Below are positions 17,601 to 25,020 of a DNA stretch of 64,000 nucleotides, in pieces. The stretch comes from Mesobacillus sp. AQ2 (lineage in GTDB: Bacteria; Bacillota; Bacilli; Bacillales; Cytobacillaceae): contig NZ_CP126080.1 of NCBI RefSeq assembly GCF_030122805.1, positions 997,001-1,061,000 on the forward strand, in the 5' to 3' direction. Numbering within the stretch: the stretch's first letter is position 1; every line of letters starts with the position of its first letter. The position numbers and the translations under genes were made by a program. The notes beneath the pieces were generated by a model. It searched no databases. It was not told where the DNA came from and saw only the letters and a list, made by a program, of their open reading frames with translations.

Positions 17601-17785
17601 ATACTGGCTATGAATTCAATAAGCCGCTCCATGAGGAATCAGGATATGCTAAGCCTCGTGGGCAGGGATTCTCTGTTAACGCCTTGTCTGATCGAGATGG
17701 CAGCTACTTTGAAGGCTATCTCGCAGACTTGCTGATTGGCGGCCCGGCACAGCAGGACGTATTCGTGGATGTTGAAAAGGCTTAA
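14687..17785 (+). CDS. srdA: Tat-exported molybdopterin oxidoreductase, catalytic subunit (selenate reductase-like; tetrathionate reductase possible), 1032 aa
   Basis: Twin-arginine signal at residues 7-13 (KRRGFLK) and a hydrophobic stretch to about 31. A [4Fe-4S] site is formed by C64, C67, C71 and C138 (CQQCNATC, GRTCLKG). The probable molybdenum ligand is C276 in GGYCGIT. Molybdopterin-binding stretches include VIVWGTNPMVANRGP and VVIDPRFSKTA, with a C-terminal molydop-binding domain after about residue 880. It would reduce an oxyanion outside the membrane with electrons from SrdB/SrdC. Length and gene order fit SrdA of B. selenatarsenatis and also TtrA of Salmonella; sequence alone does not decide the substrate. 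GAGGTGAG precedes the ATG inside srdC. Confidence 0.85.
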   Translation: MENKPMKRRGFLKALGTLSAVAFVGPAFVGPIKQVMGGVWTDEPHGTGTDYQDYTAENVIFTSCQQCNATCTIKTYITAGAAGGAYSSIVRKIAGNQYSPINMVQIGHINYDTPVSQAVKGTGNVAKMGRGLRGGRTCLKGQAGIQSNYDAFRIQKPLKRVGERGSGVWKTVTWEQAYKEILEGSKDLRTPGLKEMWKFAPEEAVMGDWDKLKAGEMTKAEFDKKYKDILIDTNHPDLGPKANQIAVMAGHRREFIERLAVNSLGTANFYDHGGYCGITSVMGNARSHDAEKPKKRMIPDYDNAEMVIVWGTNPMVANRGPTTFAPQITNAIDRGMKMVVIDPRFSKTAEKAHVWVPVKPGGDGALAMAMCRWIIENNRYDDIYLRNPNQEAANVDGETTWSDASFLVNAGDKKRPFVRAKDLGIGGEEFVVIENGKPVLHTKARNGDLDIDTTINGIQVKSVFRIFKDRVMEKSIEEYAKQADVPVEQIVQIAREFTSHGKKVGIHAYRGPAMHTNGYYSVRAINMLNHLVGNHDWKGGDTVLGAKYKATEGRYDLASVPNANKGWGIPVTRHKIPYEKTSLFEKDGYPAKRPWYPFGNKLIHDVLPSSAEGYPYKIRALLINRTSPVMAAPRSEMQAKFIRDPKVVELVVASDVIIGETSKYADFILPDLAYLESWNAEDIFPILKHKFAGIIQPVTRVVPDARPTEQVYIDLLKGMGLPGVGDNALADGSAIHNPEDYYLKRVVNIAFDGQKPVKDANAEELAIFEKARQKALGKYFDIQKLKNAVKPEEWKKVVYVLNRGGRFEAAGDEYIGNKLKYQWAKQVYFYDEKAAGFKSAYTGKFFEGVPVAEEIKTYDGEVYKPNKPLQFINWKSRNMATHRTEGNTWLREVKPENYLWINPIDAKKKGIQTDDEIYISSNNSKVKGRALVTPGIKPGVVGANFSFGHDAYGSKAVKVDGKTIEPAGKYGHTGYEFNKPLHEESGYAKPRGQGFSVNALSDRDGSYFEGYLADLLIGGPAQQDVFVDVEKA

Positions 17786-17826
17786 TATCATTAGGGTGGA
17801 AGCCCTGAAATTTCTTTAAAGTAAAG

Positions 17827-18420
17827 GTGGAGACAATAATGGAAGAACGATATGGAAAGCTGGCGATTGCGAATATCATGACAAGCATCTGGCTTGGGGA
17901 CTGGGACACCTATGAAGCATTCATGAACGAAATCCCTGAGGGAATGCGGAGGGAGCTTAGATTTCATTCCTTATATAATCGGGATGAGGTGCACCTCTGG
18001 TATGACAATCACTTTTTCATACCTGGAGAACACTTTGTCTCCCCTTACTTTTCATCCTATACGAAGAAAAATGAAGATGAAGAAGCCCGCAGGCATGAGC
18101 TGCTGTGCTTGATCGGCCTTTATGAAAAAACTGCTTTTTACTTCCCGCTCGAGCAGGATCGGCTGCCAGATCACTTCGGCAGTATGACCGCGTTCATGAG
18201 TTCGATTTTACAGGGGGAAATCAAGGCAGAGCAAGAAGGTAATCAGGATTACCTAAAGCAGCTTGAAGAAATAGAAGCAGAGATGCTGGCCCGGTTCATC
18301 AAGCCGGTCTTGAAGCCGATGCTCGATAATGCAGAAACGAAAATTACCCTTCCATTCTTTAAGGAGTTTCTCAGCTTTTATGCAGAAGTGATGAGTGAAG
18401 ACTGGATGGAGGCAGCCTAA
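17827..18420 (+). CDS. TorD/DmsD-family molybdoenzyme chaperone, 197 aa
   Basis: All-helical TorD-like protein: IWLGDWDTYEAFM near the N-terminus, VHLWYDNHFFIPGEHFVSPY (about 58-77) where the family has its P-x-ES-Y region, and LPDHFGSMTAFMSSIL (about 115-130), matching the conserved PDHL..EL.FM motif. Such chaperones bind the Tat signal of the catalytic subunit until cofactor insertion is complete. It lies 41 bp after srdA in the same operon, with AAAGGTGGAG before ATG, and a terminator follows directly. Confidence 0.85.
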   Translation: METIMEERYGKLAIANIMTSIWLGDWDTYEAFMNEIPEGMRRELRFHSLYNRDEVHLWYDNHFFIPGEHFVSPYFSSYTKKNEDEEARRHELLCLIGLYEKTAFYFPLEQDRLPDHFGSMTAFMSSILQGEIKAEQEGNQDYLKQLEEIEAEMLARFIKPVLKPMLDNAETKITLPFFKEFLSFYAEVMSEDWMEAA

Positions 18421-18426
18421 AATGAA

Positions 18427-18460
18427 GAAACGGTCCTCCAAGTGGGGGACCGTTTCCTTG
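18427..18460 (+). terminator. Terminator of the tatA-srd operon
   Basis: Stem GAAACGGTCC / GGACCGTTTC with a ten-base loop, followed by CTTGTTGTTT. Confidence 0.82.
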
Positions 18461-18517
18461 TTGTTTAGAAATTATAAAAGTATTTTTGTGTGGATAACTA
18501 CATATGGGAGTCTTAAT

Positions 18518-18636
18518 CCAGCTCCAGCGCCTAGCCCCTCGAGACGCTTCGGTCCTGCCAATGAAGTCAAAGAACGACTTCACTGTCAGGCCCTCCAGCG
18601 CTTGTCGGGGCTGAACAAGGCGCTTGCGCTTTTTGT
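18518..18636. repeat. Dispersed intergenic repeat, copy 1
   Basis: About 118 bp starting CCAGCTCCAGCGCCTAGCCC and ending GGCGCTTGCGCTTTT, with an internal GAAGTC / GACTTC hairpin. A second, rearranged copy lies at 34862-35066 with about 90 percent identity by eye. It is non-coding, and the rest of the 18421-18648 gap holds only the operon terminator. Confidence 0.9.
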
Positions 18637-18648
18637 TCTATCGAACAT

Positions 18649-18771
18649 TTACTTATTCTGTTTGAAGAAATCGATGAACGCTTGATAAAACTCTACACCC
18701 TGATAAAACATAAAGCTGAACGCTGTCAGGGAAAAGAACCCAATCATTAAGAATCGAAACCACATATCCAT
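18649..18771 (-). CDS. Small membrane protein, 40 aa, unknown
   Basis: ATG at 18771 is preceded by a perfect AAGGAGG site. The product MDMWFRFLMIGFFSLTAFSF continues with MFYQGVEFYQAFIDFFKQNK: one predicted TM helix and an aromatic-rich amphipathic tail. I do not recognise a family. The ideal ribosome site and clean stop argue that it is translated. Confidence 0.6.
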   Translation of the reverse strand: MDMWFRFLMIGFFSLTAFSFMFYQGVEFYQAFIDFFKQNK

Positions 18772-18797
18772 TCCTCCTTGATTTTTTATTCTGATCA

Positions 18798-19112
18798 TCA
18801 AGGAGACTTAATCACATAATTCGATTGGAAAAAGACTGCCGTCAAGAATGAAAATTGGCTTCCAAATTTTATTACTCTGTGATTAATTTGTGTGAAAGTG
18901 ATAGTTGAAATAAGAAGAACGAATACATTCAGGATGAAAAGGGTTTTTTTATCATCCAAATCAGGACCTGGCAGTTGTTCATGGACTTGTTCCATGGGAA
19001 GGATGACTTTTGATTTGGCGTCTACTGCTAGGTTTTTTTGTGCAGGAAGGGTTCCGTGAGCAAGTAAAAACAGGATAAACAGGCTGAGCGCGGACATAGT
19101 CAGCTTTTTCAC
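18798..19112 (-). CDS. Exported or membrane protein, 104 aa, unknown
   Basis: GTG at 19112 has AAGGGGAG eight nt upstream (a GTG at 19121 is an alternative). The N-terminus looks like a signal peptide: KKLTMSALSLFILFLLAHG followed by TLPAQK. A hydrophobic segment TLFILNVFVLLISTITFT lies at about residues 57-74. The middle is polar. I recognise no family. The C-terminal part beyond the TM has a less natural composition, so the true end could differ. Confidence 0.45.
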   Translation of the reverse strand: MKKLTMSALSLFILFLLAHGTLPAQKNLAVDAKSKVILPMEQVHEQLPGPDLDDKKTLFILNVFVLLISTITFTQINHRVIKFGSQFSFLTAVFFQSNYVIKSP

Positions 19113-19207
19113 GGTTCTCACTCCCCTTGAAAAGTAATAACACTATCGTATAACAATATATGCGTAGTGGAAACAAAAAAGTTTTGACATTTTTCTCAGA
19201 ATAAAAA

Positions 19208-19237
19208 AACAGGCACCGTATCATAGCCAGTGCCTGC
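19208..19237 (-). terminator. Terminator of yfkK
   Basis: Stem CAGGCAC / GTGCCTG; AAAAAAA at 19203-19209 supplies the U-run on the minus strand. Confidence 0.8.
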
Positions 19238-19242
19238 TCCAA

Positions 19243-19476
19243 TTATTGCTTTCTCAAGTTTCCTAGCTCTTCAGCGATTGCCTGCATTTCATTCGGGCTG
19301 AAGGTGTTTTTTCGCATGATCATATCAAAGATTTCCTTGAGTTCTTCATACATCTCGCCGTCAAAATGTGTCGACTTGATTGCGCCGAGGTTCATGACAT
19401 TCAATTTTTCCTTGATTTTTTCAATCATGTAGTCAACGTTTTCAGGGGAATTTTTAGTTAAGTCCACGCCGTTCAT
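19243..19476 (-). CDS. yfkK: UPF0435/DUF1128 family protein YfkK, 77 aa
   Basis: Small soluble helical protein: NVDYMIEKIKEKLNVMNLGA, the segment AIKSTHFDGEMYEELKEIF, and a C-terminal MQAIAEELGNLRK. It matches B. subtilis YfkK in pattern and size; function unknown. In B. subtilis it lies shortly after yfkM; here the srd island separates the two. Confidence 0.88.
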   Translation of the reverse strand: MNGVDLTKNSPENVDYMIEKIKEKLNVMNLGAIKSTHFDGEMYEELKEIFDMIMRKNTFSPNEMQAIAEELGNLRKQ

Positions 19477-19530
19477 CCTTTCAATGGTTGTACAACCATC
19501 TTTCCATGTCCGTCAAAAAAAGTCAATTAC

Positions 19531-19558
19531 AAATCCGGCGCCAGTTGACGCCGGATTT
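19531..19558 (-). terminator. Terminator of AGCS symporter gene
   Basis: Stem AAATCCGGCG / CGCCGGATTT. On the minus strand the U-run (complement of AAAAAAAG near 19514) starts about 10 nt after the stem, so efficiency may be modest. Confidence 0.6.
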
Positions 19559-19562
19559 GTCA

Positions 19563-20918
19563 TTATGCACTTAACGATTTTTCCTCTTTTTTCTCTTCCT
19601 TGATCGTGTTCAAAATTTTCCTTGTTTCCACTACAACAACGCCGGACAATCCGAGAAGTCCAATCAGGTTCGGGAATGCCATCAGGCCATTCATCACATC
19701 GGCGACACCCCAAACGATTTCAAGCTGGGAAATCGCACCGACGAACACAGCAGCGACAAATGCGATGCGGTAGTATAAAATCACATTTTTGCTGAAGAGA
19801 TAGGAGAAGCATTTTTCCCCGTAATAAGACCAGCCGATGATCGTTGATGAAGCGAAGAACAACAGCCCAATCGCCACAATTACTGAACCTGACTGGCCAA
19901 GGAACTTGTCAAAGGTCGCTGAGGTCAGGTCAGCTGCCGTCGTATCGCCCGTATACAAACCGCCCATGACGATGGTGATTCCGGTGATTGAGCAGATGAC
20001 GATTGTATCGATGAACACCTGGGTCATCGATACAAGTGCCTGGCGCCCAGGCAAATCTGTCTTGGCTGCAGCAGCAGCGATCGGTGCGGAACCAAGACCG
20101 GCTTCATTCGAGAATACACCGCGGGCAACACCCATCCGAATGACAGTTCCAAGTGCACCGCCAGCCACGGCTTCCCCTGTGAATGCATCTGTAAAAATAA
20201 GTCCAATAGCGGCTGGTACAAGATCAAAGTTCATAATCATGACGACAAGACCCGCGATGAGGTAGAATCCGGCCATCACTGGTACAAACAGGGCGGTCAC
20301 CTTCCCGATGCTCTTGATCCCGCCAATTAAGACAAGAGCAGTAAAAATCGTCAAGACTAGACCTGTAACCCATGCCGGCACTGAAAAGGTCGACTGTACG
20401 ACACTGGCTACTGAATTCGACTGAACAAGATTGCCGATTCCAAAAGCCGCGACTGCGCCAAATAGCGCGAATAAGACCCCAAGCCATTTTTGGCCTAGCC
20501 CGCGTTCAAGATAATACATTGGGCCGCCGGACATCTCGCCATCCTTGTCTTCAACCCGGTATTTTACAGCCAGGACAGCTTCTGCATATTTCGTGGCCAT
20601 TCCAAAAAAGGCTGTAATCCACATCCAGAACACCGCGCCAGGTCCCCCAGTGAAAATTGCTGTCGCCACGCCGGCGATATTACCAGTGCCAACTGTCGCA
20701 GCAAGTGCCGTCATCAAAGCCTGAAAATGAGAAATATCACCGTCAGACCGTTTATCCTGTTTTTTCGAAAAAGCCAGCTTAAGCGAGTAAGGCAGCAGCC
20801 TAATCTGCAGAAAGCCAATGCGGATGGTCAGGTAGATTCCAGTCCCGACAAGTAAAATCAAGAGAGGGGGTCCCCAAACCCAGCCGCTAATTTTTCCAAT
20901 CCATTCCTCAAATGTCAT
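19563..20918 (-). CDS. Sodium:alanine/glycine symporter (AGCS family), 451 aa
   Basis: Integral membrane transporter with about ten TM helices. Family signatures are clear: GTGNIAGVATAIFTGGPGAVFWMW, SGGPMYYLERGLG, GVARGVFSNEAGLGSAPIAAAAA, and WSYYGEKC. It imports alanine or glycine with Na+ (AlsT/DagA type). Only a short polar tail (KEEKKEEKSLSA) follows the last helix. It is monocistronic, running toward yfkK, with GGGGGC-type SD upstream of 20918. Which amino acid is carried is not evident. Confidence 0.93.
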   Translation of the reverse strand: MTFEEWIGKISGWVWGPPLLILLVGTGIYLTIRIGFLQIRLLPYSLKLAFSKKQDKRSDGDISHFQALMTALAATVGTGNIAGVATAIFTGGPGAVFWMWITAFFGMATKYAEAVLAVKYRVEDKDGEMSGGPMYYLERGLGQKWLGVLFALFGAVAAFGIGNLVQSNSVASVVQSTFSVPAWVTGLVLTIFTALVLIGGIKSIGKVTALFVPVMAGFYLIAGLVVMIMNFDLVPAAIGLIFTDAFTGEAVAGGALGTVIRMGVARGVFSNEAGLGSAPIAAAAAKTDLPGRQALVSMTQVFIDTIVICSITGITIVMGGLYTGDTTAADLTSATFDKFLGQSGSVIVAIGLLFFASSTIIGWSYYGEKCFSYLFSKNVILYYRIAFVAAVFVGAISQLEIVWGVADVMNGLMAFPNLIGLLGLSGVVVVETRKILNTIKEEKKEEKSLSA

Positions 20919-21201
20919 AGTGTGCCCCCTTATAAAATTATCTTCATAAAATGTTCTCTAACAAGAATATTCTGATAATTAATCCGAGTCAAGCAATATC
21001 CATCAGGTAAATCTTTGAATTTCCACTGTATTCACTGTTCCCAAGACGTTTGACGATGTTTAAAAAGTTATTCTTTTTCTGGATTATTTGAAATTTTTTT
21101 CTGCGCGCTTGCATGAAGTGATGTCTATCGTGGAAAATGTTAGGTAGGTGACAGGCAAGTCTTGTCTGCGAAATGAGAAGCAAGATATTAGGAGGAGAAA
21201 A

Positions 21202-21564
21202 ATGGGCAGTTCAAAAAGGTTTTGGATGGGGATGTTTTTAGGTGCAATGGCCGGGGGTGCAGTAAGCCTTCTGGAAAAATCGACGCGCCAGGCGGTAAAA
21301 GAGGATTTCAGCAAGGTATCGTGCGGAGTTGCGTATGTTGTTAAAAATCCGAATGCATTCATCGATGACATTAAAGAAACAGCGAATAAAGTCCGTACTA
21401 CAGTGGAACAAGTAACAGAGGATGTTGCGTTCATCACGGAAAAAGTTGAAGAGATCAAAGATGTGCCGCCCCAGATTACCGAATTGGTGAAAGGGACAAA
21501 AGAGTCATTGAGGAAATTAGCAGCATCAGGAGATACAAAGCAGCATATAGATGGACAAGAATGA
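21202..21564 (+). CDS. YtxH-like membrane-associated protein, 120 aa
   Basis: GGAGGAG precedes ATG 21202. A single hydrophobic glycine-rich segment (FWMGMFLGAMAGGAVSLL, residues 6-23) is followed by a long charged helix with heptad-like spacing (TANKVRTTVEQVTEDVAFI). This is the YtxH architecture: a small N-terminal anchor plus amphipathic helices. Its position before yfkH suggests an equivalent of yfkI, but I cannot confirm that. It is followed 52 bp later by yfkH, probably in one transcript. Confidence 0.75.
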   Translation: MGSSKRFWMGMFLGAMAGGAVSLLEKSTRQAVKEDFSKVSCGVAYVVKNPNAFIDDIKETANKVRTTVEQVTEDVAFITEKVEEIKDVPPQITELVKGTKESLRKLAASGDTKQHIDGQE

Positions 21565-21616
21565 TGGATAGGCTGATCACTTGCAGGAGCATGGAAGCTA
21601 AAAAAGAGGTGAATCA

Positions 21617-22432
21617 ATGATTGATATGTCATTTTTCAGGCAAATGTGGCACAGGATACAGGAAGACGATGTTCCGGCACTTGCTGCCCAGCTTGCATAC
21701 TTCTTGTTGCTTTCCTTGTTTCCGCTTTTGATCTTTCTGGTCACATTGGTTCCATATTTGCCAATTTCAGAAATGGATATCCTTGGATTTTTTGATGATT
21801 ATGCTCCAGGAGAATCGATGGATCTAATCAAAAACAGCCTGGAGGATATCATGAAAAAAGATGGAAAGTTGTTGTCTTTCGGATTGCTGGCGACCATTTG
21901 GTCTGCTTCGAATGGAATCAATGCGATTGTAAGGGCATTTAACCGAGCCTACCGGGTAGAGGAAACAAGATCGTTTATCGTAAGCCGGTTAATGGCCATT
22001 TTTTTAACGTTCGGGATGATATTTGTCTTCCTCGTCGCTTTGATTTTGCCGGTATTCGGCAAAGAAATAGGCAGCTGGCTGTTCGCGAACTTTGGGCTGA
22101 GGGAAGAGTTCATCTATGTCTGGAACATGCTGCGCTGGCTGACCAGTATCTTGATTCTTTTTATTGTTTTTCTCGGGTTATACTGGATCGCACCAAATAA
22201 AAAGCTGACTTGCATAAGCGGGTTGCCTGGATCCGTTTTTGCGACTGGAGGATGGGTGCTGGTATCACTCGGATTCTCCTACTATGTCAGCAACTTTGCT
22301 TCCTACACCGCAACGTACGGAAGCATCGGCGCGATTATCGTACTGATGATCTGGCTCTATTTGTCAGCATATATTATAATCATTGGCGGGGAAATCAATG
22401 CCTATTTCAGTGAAAAGAAAGCCGGCTGCTGA
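21617..22432 (+). CDS. yfkH: YihY/virulence factor BrkB family membrane protein (YfkH), 271 aa
   Basis: Six TM helices of the YihY family: ALAAQLAYFLLLSLFPLLIF, the LSFGLLATIWSASNGINAI motif, and C-terminal GSIGAIIVLMIWLYLSAYII, then GGEINAYF. Once annotated as RNase BN, the family is now regarded as inner-membrane proteins of unknown transport role. GAGGTG lies five nt before ATG. It matches the yfk synteny of B. subtilis. Confidence 0.9.
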   Translation: MIDMSFFRQMWHRIQEDDVPALAAQLAYFLLLSLFPLLIFLVTLVPYLPISEMDILGFFDDYAPGESMDLIKNSLEDIMKKDGKLLSFGLLATIWSASNGINAIVRAFNRAYRVEETRSFIVSRLMAIFLTFGMIFVFLVALILPVFGKEIGSWLFANFGLREEFIYVWNMLRWLTSILILFIVFLGLYWIAPNKKLTCISGLPGSVFATGGWVLVSLGFSYYVSNFASYTATYGSIGAIIVLMIWLYLSAYIIIIGGEINAYFSEKKAGC

Positions 22433-22531
22433 TGTCATTGACTCCTGAAATTACCTCTGTAAGGTACGCTGTTTTAGCAAATGATAAAGGGGAGGAATGC
22501 TCCTCACTTTTTATGACAGGGGGAATTCAGG

Positions 22532-22636
22532 ATGGCAAAGAAAACGAAAAAAGACGGAAGCACCAAGCAAAAAGGCAAAAGCAACCACAGCCAGAAAACA
22601 TCAGGCTCAGCAAACGGATCCAACGGATATCACTAA
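22532..22636 (+). CDS. Small basic hydrophilic protein, 34 aa, unknown
   Basis: ATG 22532 has GGGGG about nine nt upstream. Product MAKKTKKDGSTKQKGKSNHS followed by QKTSGSANGSNGYH: rich in Lys, Ser, Gly and Asn, no cysteine, likely disordered, resembling small spore-associated basic peptides in composition only. A clear terminator follows six bases after the stop, which supports a real short gene. No family recognised. Confidence 0.5.
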   Translation: MAKKTKKDGSTKQKGKSNHSQKTSGSANGSNGYH

Positions 22637-22641
22637 CAACA

Positions 22642-22670
22642 AGCGCCCCCACTCGGAGGGCGCTTTACTT
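22642..22670 (+). terminator. Terminator after small basic gene
   Basis: Stem AGCGCCC / GGGCGCT, then TTACTTTT. Confidence 0.75.
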
Positions 22671-22705
22671 TTGAGTGAAAGGTGACAGAAGGCAGCCGGG
22701 ATAAT

Positions 22706-23030
22706 GCCCTTTAAGAGGAAAAAGGATGGACAGAAATTGAGGCAATCCAGGAGAAAGTGTCCGTCATGATGGCGATGACGGACAGAAATCGGGGAAATGC
22801 AAGGGAAAGTGTCCATCATAAGGATGATGATGGACAGAAATCGGTGAAATCCAAGAAAAAGTGTCCTTCATGAGGTGGATGACGGACAAAAATCTGTGAA
22901 ATGCAAGGTAATCTGTCCATCATGATGGCGATGACGGACAGAAATTGATGAAACCAAACAAAAAGTGTCCGTCATGAAGGTGATGATGGACAGAAATCAT
23001 TGATATCCCACGAATAGTGTTCATCATAAT
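22706..23030. repeat. Tandem array, period exactly 52 bp, with hairpin-forming arms
   Basis: TGTCC arms start at 22758, 22810, 22862, 22914, 22966 and 23018, always 52 bp apart; a partial unit precedes. Each unit carries TGTCCNTCAT and ATGANGGACA about 7 bp apart, able to form a 10-bp hairpin. Unit 2 changes both arms in step (G-C becomes A-T) relative to unit 1. The array fills the space between two converging transcripts. Confidence 0.95.
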
Positions 23031-23066
23031 AAAAAACTCCCGCCGGATCCGAAGTCCGGGCGGGAG
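23031..23066 (-). terminator. Terminator of the P-type ATPase gene
   Basis: Stem CTCCCGCC / GGCGGGAG with AAAAAA at 23031-23036 as minus-strand U-run. Confidence 0.85.
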
Positions 23067-23072
23067 ACTACT

Positions 23073-24992
23073 TTATTTCAACAATCTCAAGCTATTCAGT
23101 ATGACAAGGATGGTGCTTCCTTCGTGCCCGATGACGCCGTATGGCAGGTCGAGGAACTGCAGGAAGTTCGATGCGATCAGGACCATGATCACTAAAATCG
23201 AAAATACAATATTTTGTTTGACGATACGGTTCATCCGGCGTGACAGGTTGATGGCTTCGGCAATCTTCGGCAGGTCGTTTTTCATCAATACGACATCTGC
23301 TGTTTCAAGGGCGACGTCTGAGCCTTCTCCCATGGCGATCCCGACGTTGGCGGTTGCGAGCGCCGGAGCGTCATTGATGCCGTCGCCGACCATTGCGACC
23401 TGGCCGTGGTCCTCTTTGAGCTTCTTCAATTGCTGAACCTTTGTTTCTGGAAGGCATTCTGCGATATAGCCGTCAACATGGCTTTCAGCGGCAATGGCTT
23501 TTGCGGTATTTTTGCTGTCGCCTGTCAGCATCACTGTGTAGATGCCTTCTGATTTCAACAAATCGATGGCCTGTTTTGTTTCTTCACGGACGACATCCTT
23601 TAAGGCGATCAGGCCGGCAAGCTGGCCATTCCGTTCGATGAAAACAATCGTCTTGCCTTGGGATGCAAGTGCCACTGCTGCGCCATCAGAGAATGCTTCT
23701 GCGACAGGCCTGCCGACAAAGTCCGCTTTCCCGATTTTCCAATCCTCGTTTTCGAAATGAGCTTTAACGCCCCACCCGGAAACATCCTCGATGCTTTCAG
23801 GATGCACAAGCTCCCTGCCGAGAACATCCTTTGCATAATTCACGATTGCATTTGCCAGTGGGTGGTTGGAGTGGCTCTCGATCGATGCGGCTTTAAGCAA
23901 AACTTCATCACGGTCCAACCCGTCAGCTGCGATCACATCCGTCACTTCCGGTTTACCCTTTGTGAGTGTACCCGTTTTATCGAAGGCAATGGCTTTAAGA
24001 TGGCTAAGATTCTCCAGGTGGACGCCGCCTTTGAACAGTATCCCGTGTTTTGCCCCATTAGAAATCGCTGACAACGTAGCCGGCATGATTGATGCCACTA
24101 GGGCACATGGGGAGGCAACTACAAGCAGGATCATCGCCCTGTAAAACGTTTCTGTCCAGCTCCAGCCCAGCAGGTAGTGGGGAACGAACATCATCAGCAC
24201 TACAACGATGAGCACGACTTTTACATATGTCCCTTCAAATCGTTCGATGAACAGCTGTGACGGGGATTTTTCGCTCTGTGCATTCTGGACAAGCTGGATG
24301 ATCTTCTGGAACAATGTTTCATTGTTTGGCTTAGTTATTTCAACTGTCAGGGAACCTGTCAGGTTTACAGTGCCTGCGAAAACATCATCTCCGGTATCCT
24401 TTGATACTGGTATGGATTCCCCGGTGATCGCTGCCTGGTCTATCGTTGTCTGGCCCTTGGCTATTTTGCCGTCAGAGGGAATCCTTTCGCCCGGTTTGAC
24501 CAAAATTAAATCGCCGATTTCCAGTTCGGATACATGGACTTTCCTTTCAACACCATTTGTGATTCTCAATGCTTCCTCTGGCTGCAGCTCCATCAATGAG
24601 GAAATTTCCTTATGGCTTTTATTCATGGTGTACGTTTCAAGCGCTCCGCTCATCGCAAAAATGAAAATCAAAATTGCGCCTTCTGTCCAATAGCCGATAA
24701 TGGCTGAGCCGATCGCTGCAAAAATCATCAGCATTTCAACATTCAATTCTTTTTCTTCGATTGTCGCTTCAATGCCTTCCTTCGCTTTGGCGAAACCGCC
24801 GATTACATAAGCCAGGATAAAAGCGATGACCGACGCTGTTTGTGAATCTCCTTTGCTTAAGATCCAGCCTGCCGCTATCAGGATTCCACTGATGGCGGCG
24901 GCAATCAGTTCAGCGTGTGGCTTGATTTTTCCAAAAAGATTCCCTTCTGGAACCGAGTTTGGTTTTGCAATTGCATTAGCTCCCTGTGCCAT
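23073..24992 (-). CDS. pfeT: P1B4-type heavy-metal ATPase, PfeT/ZosA-like, 639 aa
   Basis: P-type ATPase with phosphorylation motif FDKTGTLTKG, TGES actuator motif, GDGINDAPAL hinge, and metal-site motifs SPC in TM (VASPCALVAS) and HEGS in the last TM (GVIGHEGSTIL), the signature of the P1B4 subgroup. There is no N-terminal heavy-metal-binding domain, as in B. subtilis PfeT (formerly ZosA), an iron(II) exporter under PerR. The start at 24992 has GGAGG eight nt upstream; an ATG at 25013 would overlap that site. A Fur/PerR-like palindrome lies 29 bp upstream. Cobalt or zinc as substrate cannot be excluded. Confidence 0.88.
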   Translation of the reverse strand: MAQGANAIAKPNSVPEGNLFGKIKPHAELIAAAISGILIAAGWILSKGDSQTASVIAFILAYVIGGFAKAKEGIEATIEEKELNVEMLMIFAAIGSAIIGYWTEGAILIFIFAMSGALETYTMNKSHKEISSLMELQPEEALRITNGVERKVHVSELEIGDLILVKPGERIPSDGKIAKGQTTIDQAAITGESIPVSKDTGDDVFAGTVNLTGSLTVEITKPNNETLFQKIIQLVQNAQSEKSPSQLFIERFEGTYVKVVLIVVVLMMFVPHYLLGWSWTETFYRAMILLVVASPCALVASIMPATLSAISNGAKHGILFKGGVHLENLSHLKAIAFDKTGTLTKGKPEVTDVIAADGLDRDEVLLKAASIESHSNHPLANAIVNYAKDVLGRELVHPESIEDVSGWGVKAHFENEDWKIGKADFVGRPVAEAFSDGAAVALASQGKTIVFIERNGQLAGLIALKDVVREETKQAIDLLKSEGIYTVMLTGDSKNTAKAIAAESHVDGYIAECLPETKVQQLKKLKEDHGQVAMVGDGINDAPALATANVGIAMGEGSDVALETADVVLMKNDLPKIAEAINLSRRMNRIVKQNIVFSILVIMVLIASNFLQFLDLPYGVIGHEGSTILVILNSLRLLK

Positions 24993-25020
24993 CCTTTTCT
25001 CCTCCTTTGACATCTCTAAT

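Noticed and set aside
20989..21183. Minus-strand frame between the AGCS gene and the YtxH-like gene
   Set aside because: No ribosome site, atypical composition, and partly opposite to the leader of the YtxH-like gene. The 20919-21201 gap otherwise shows nothing.
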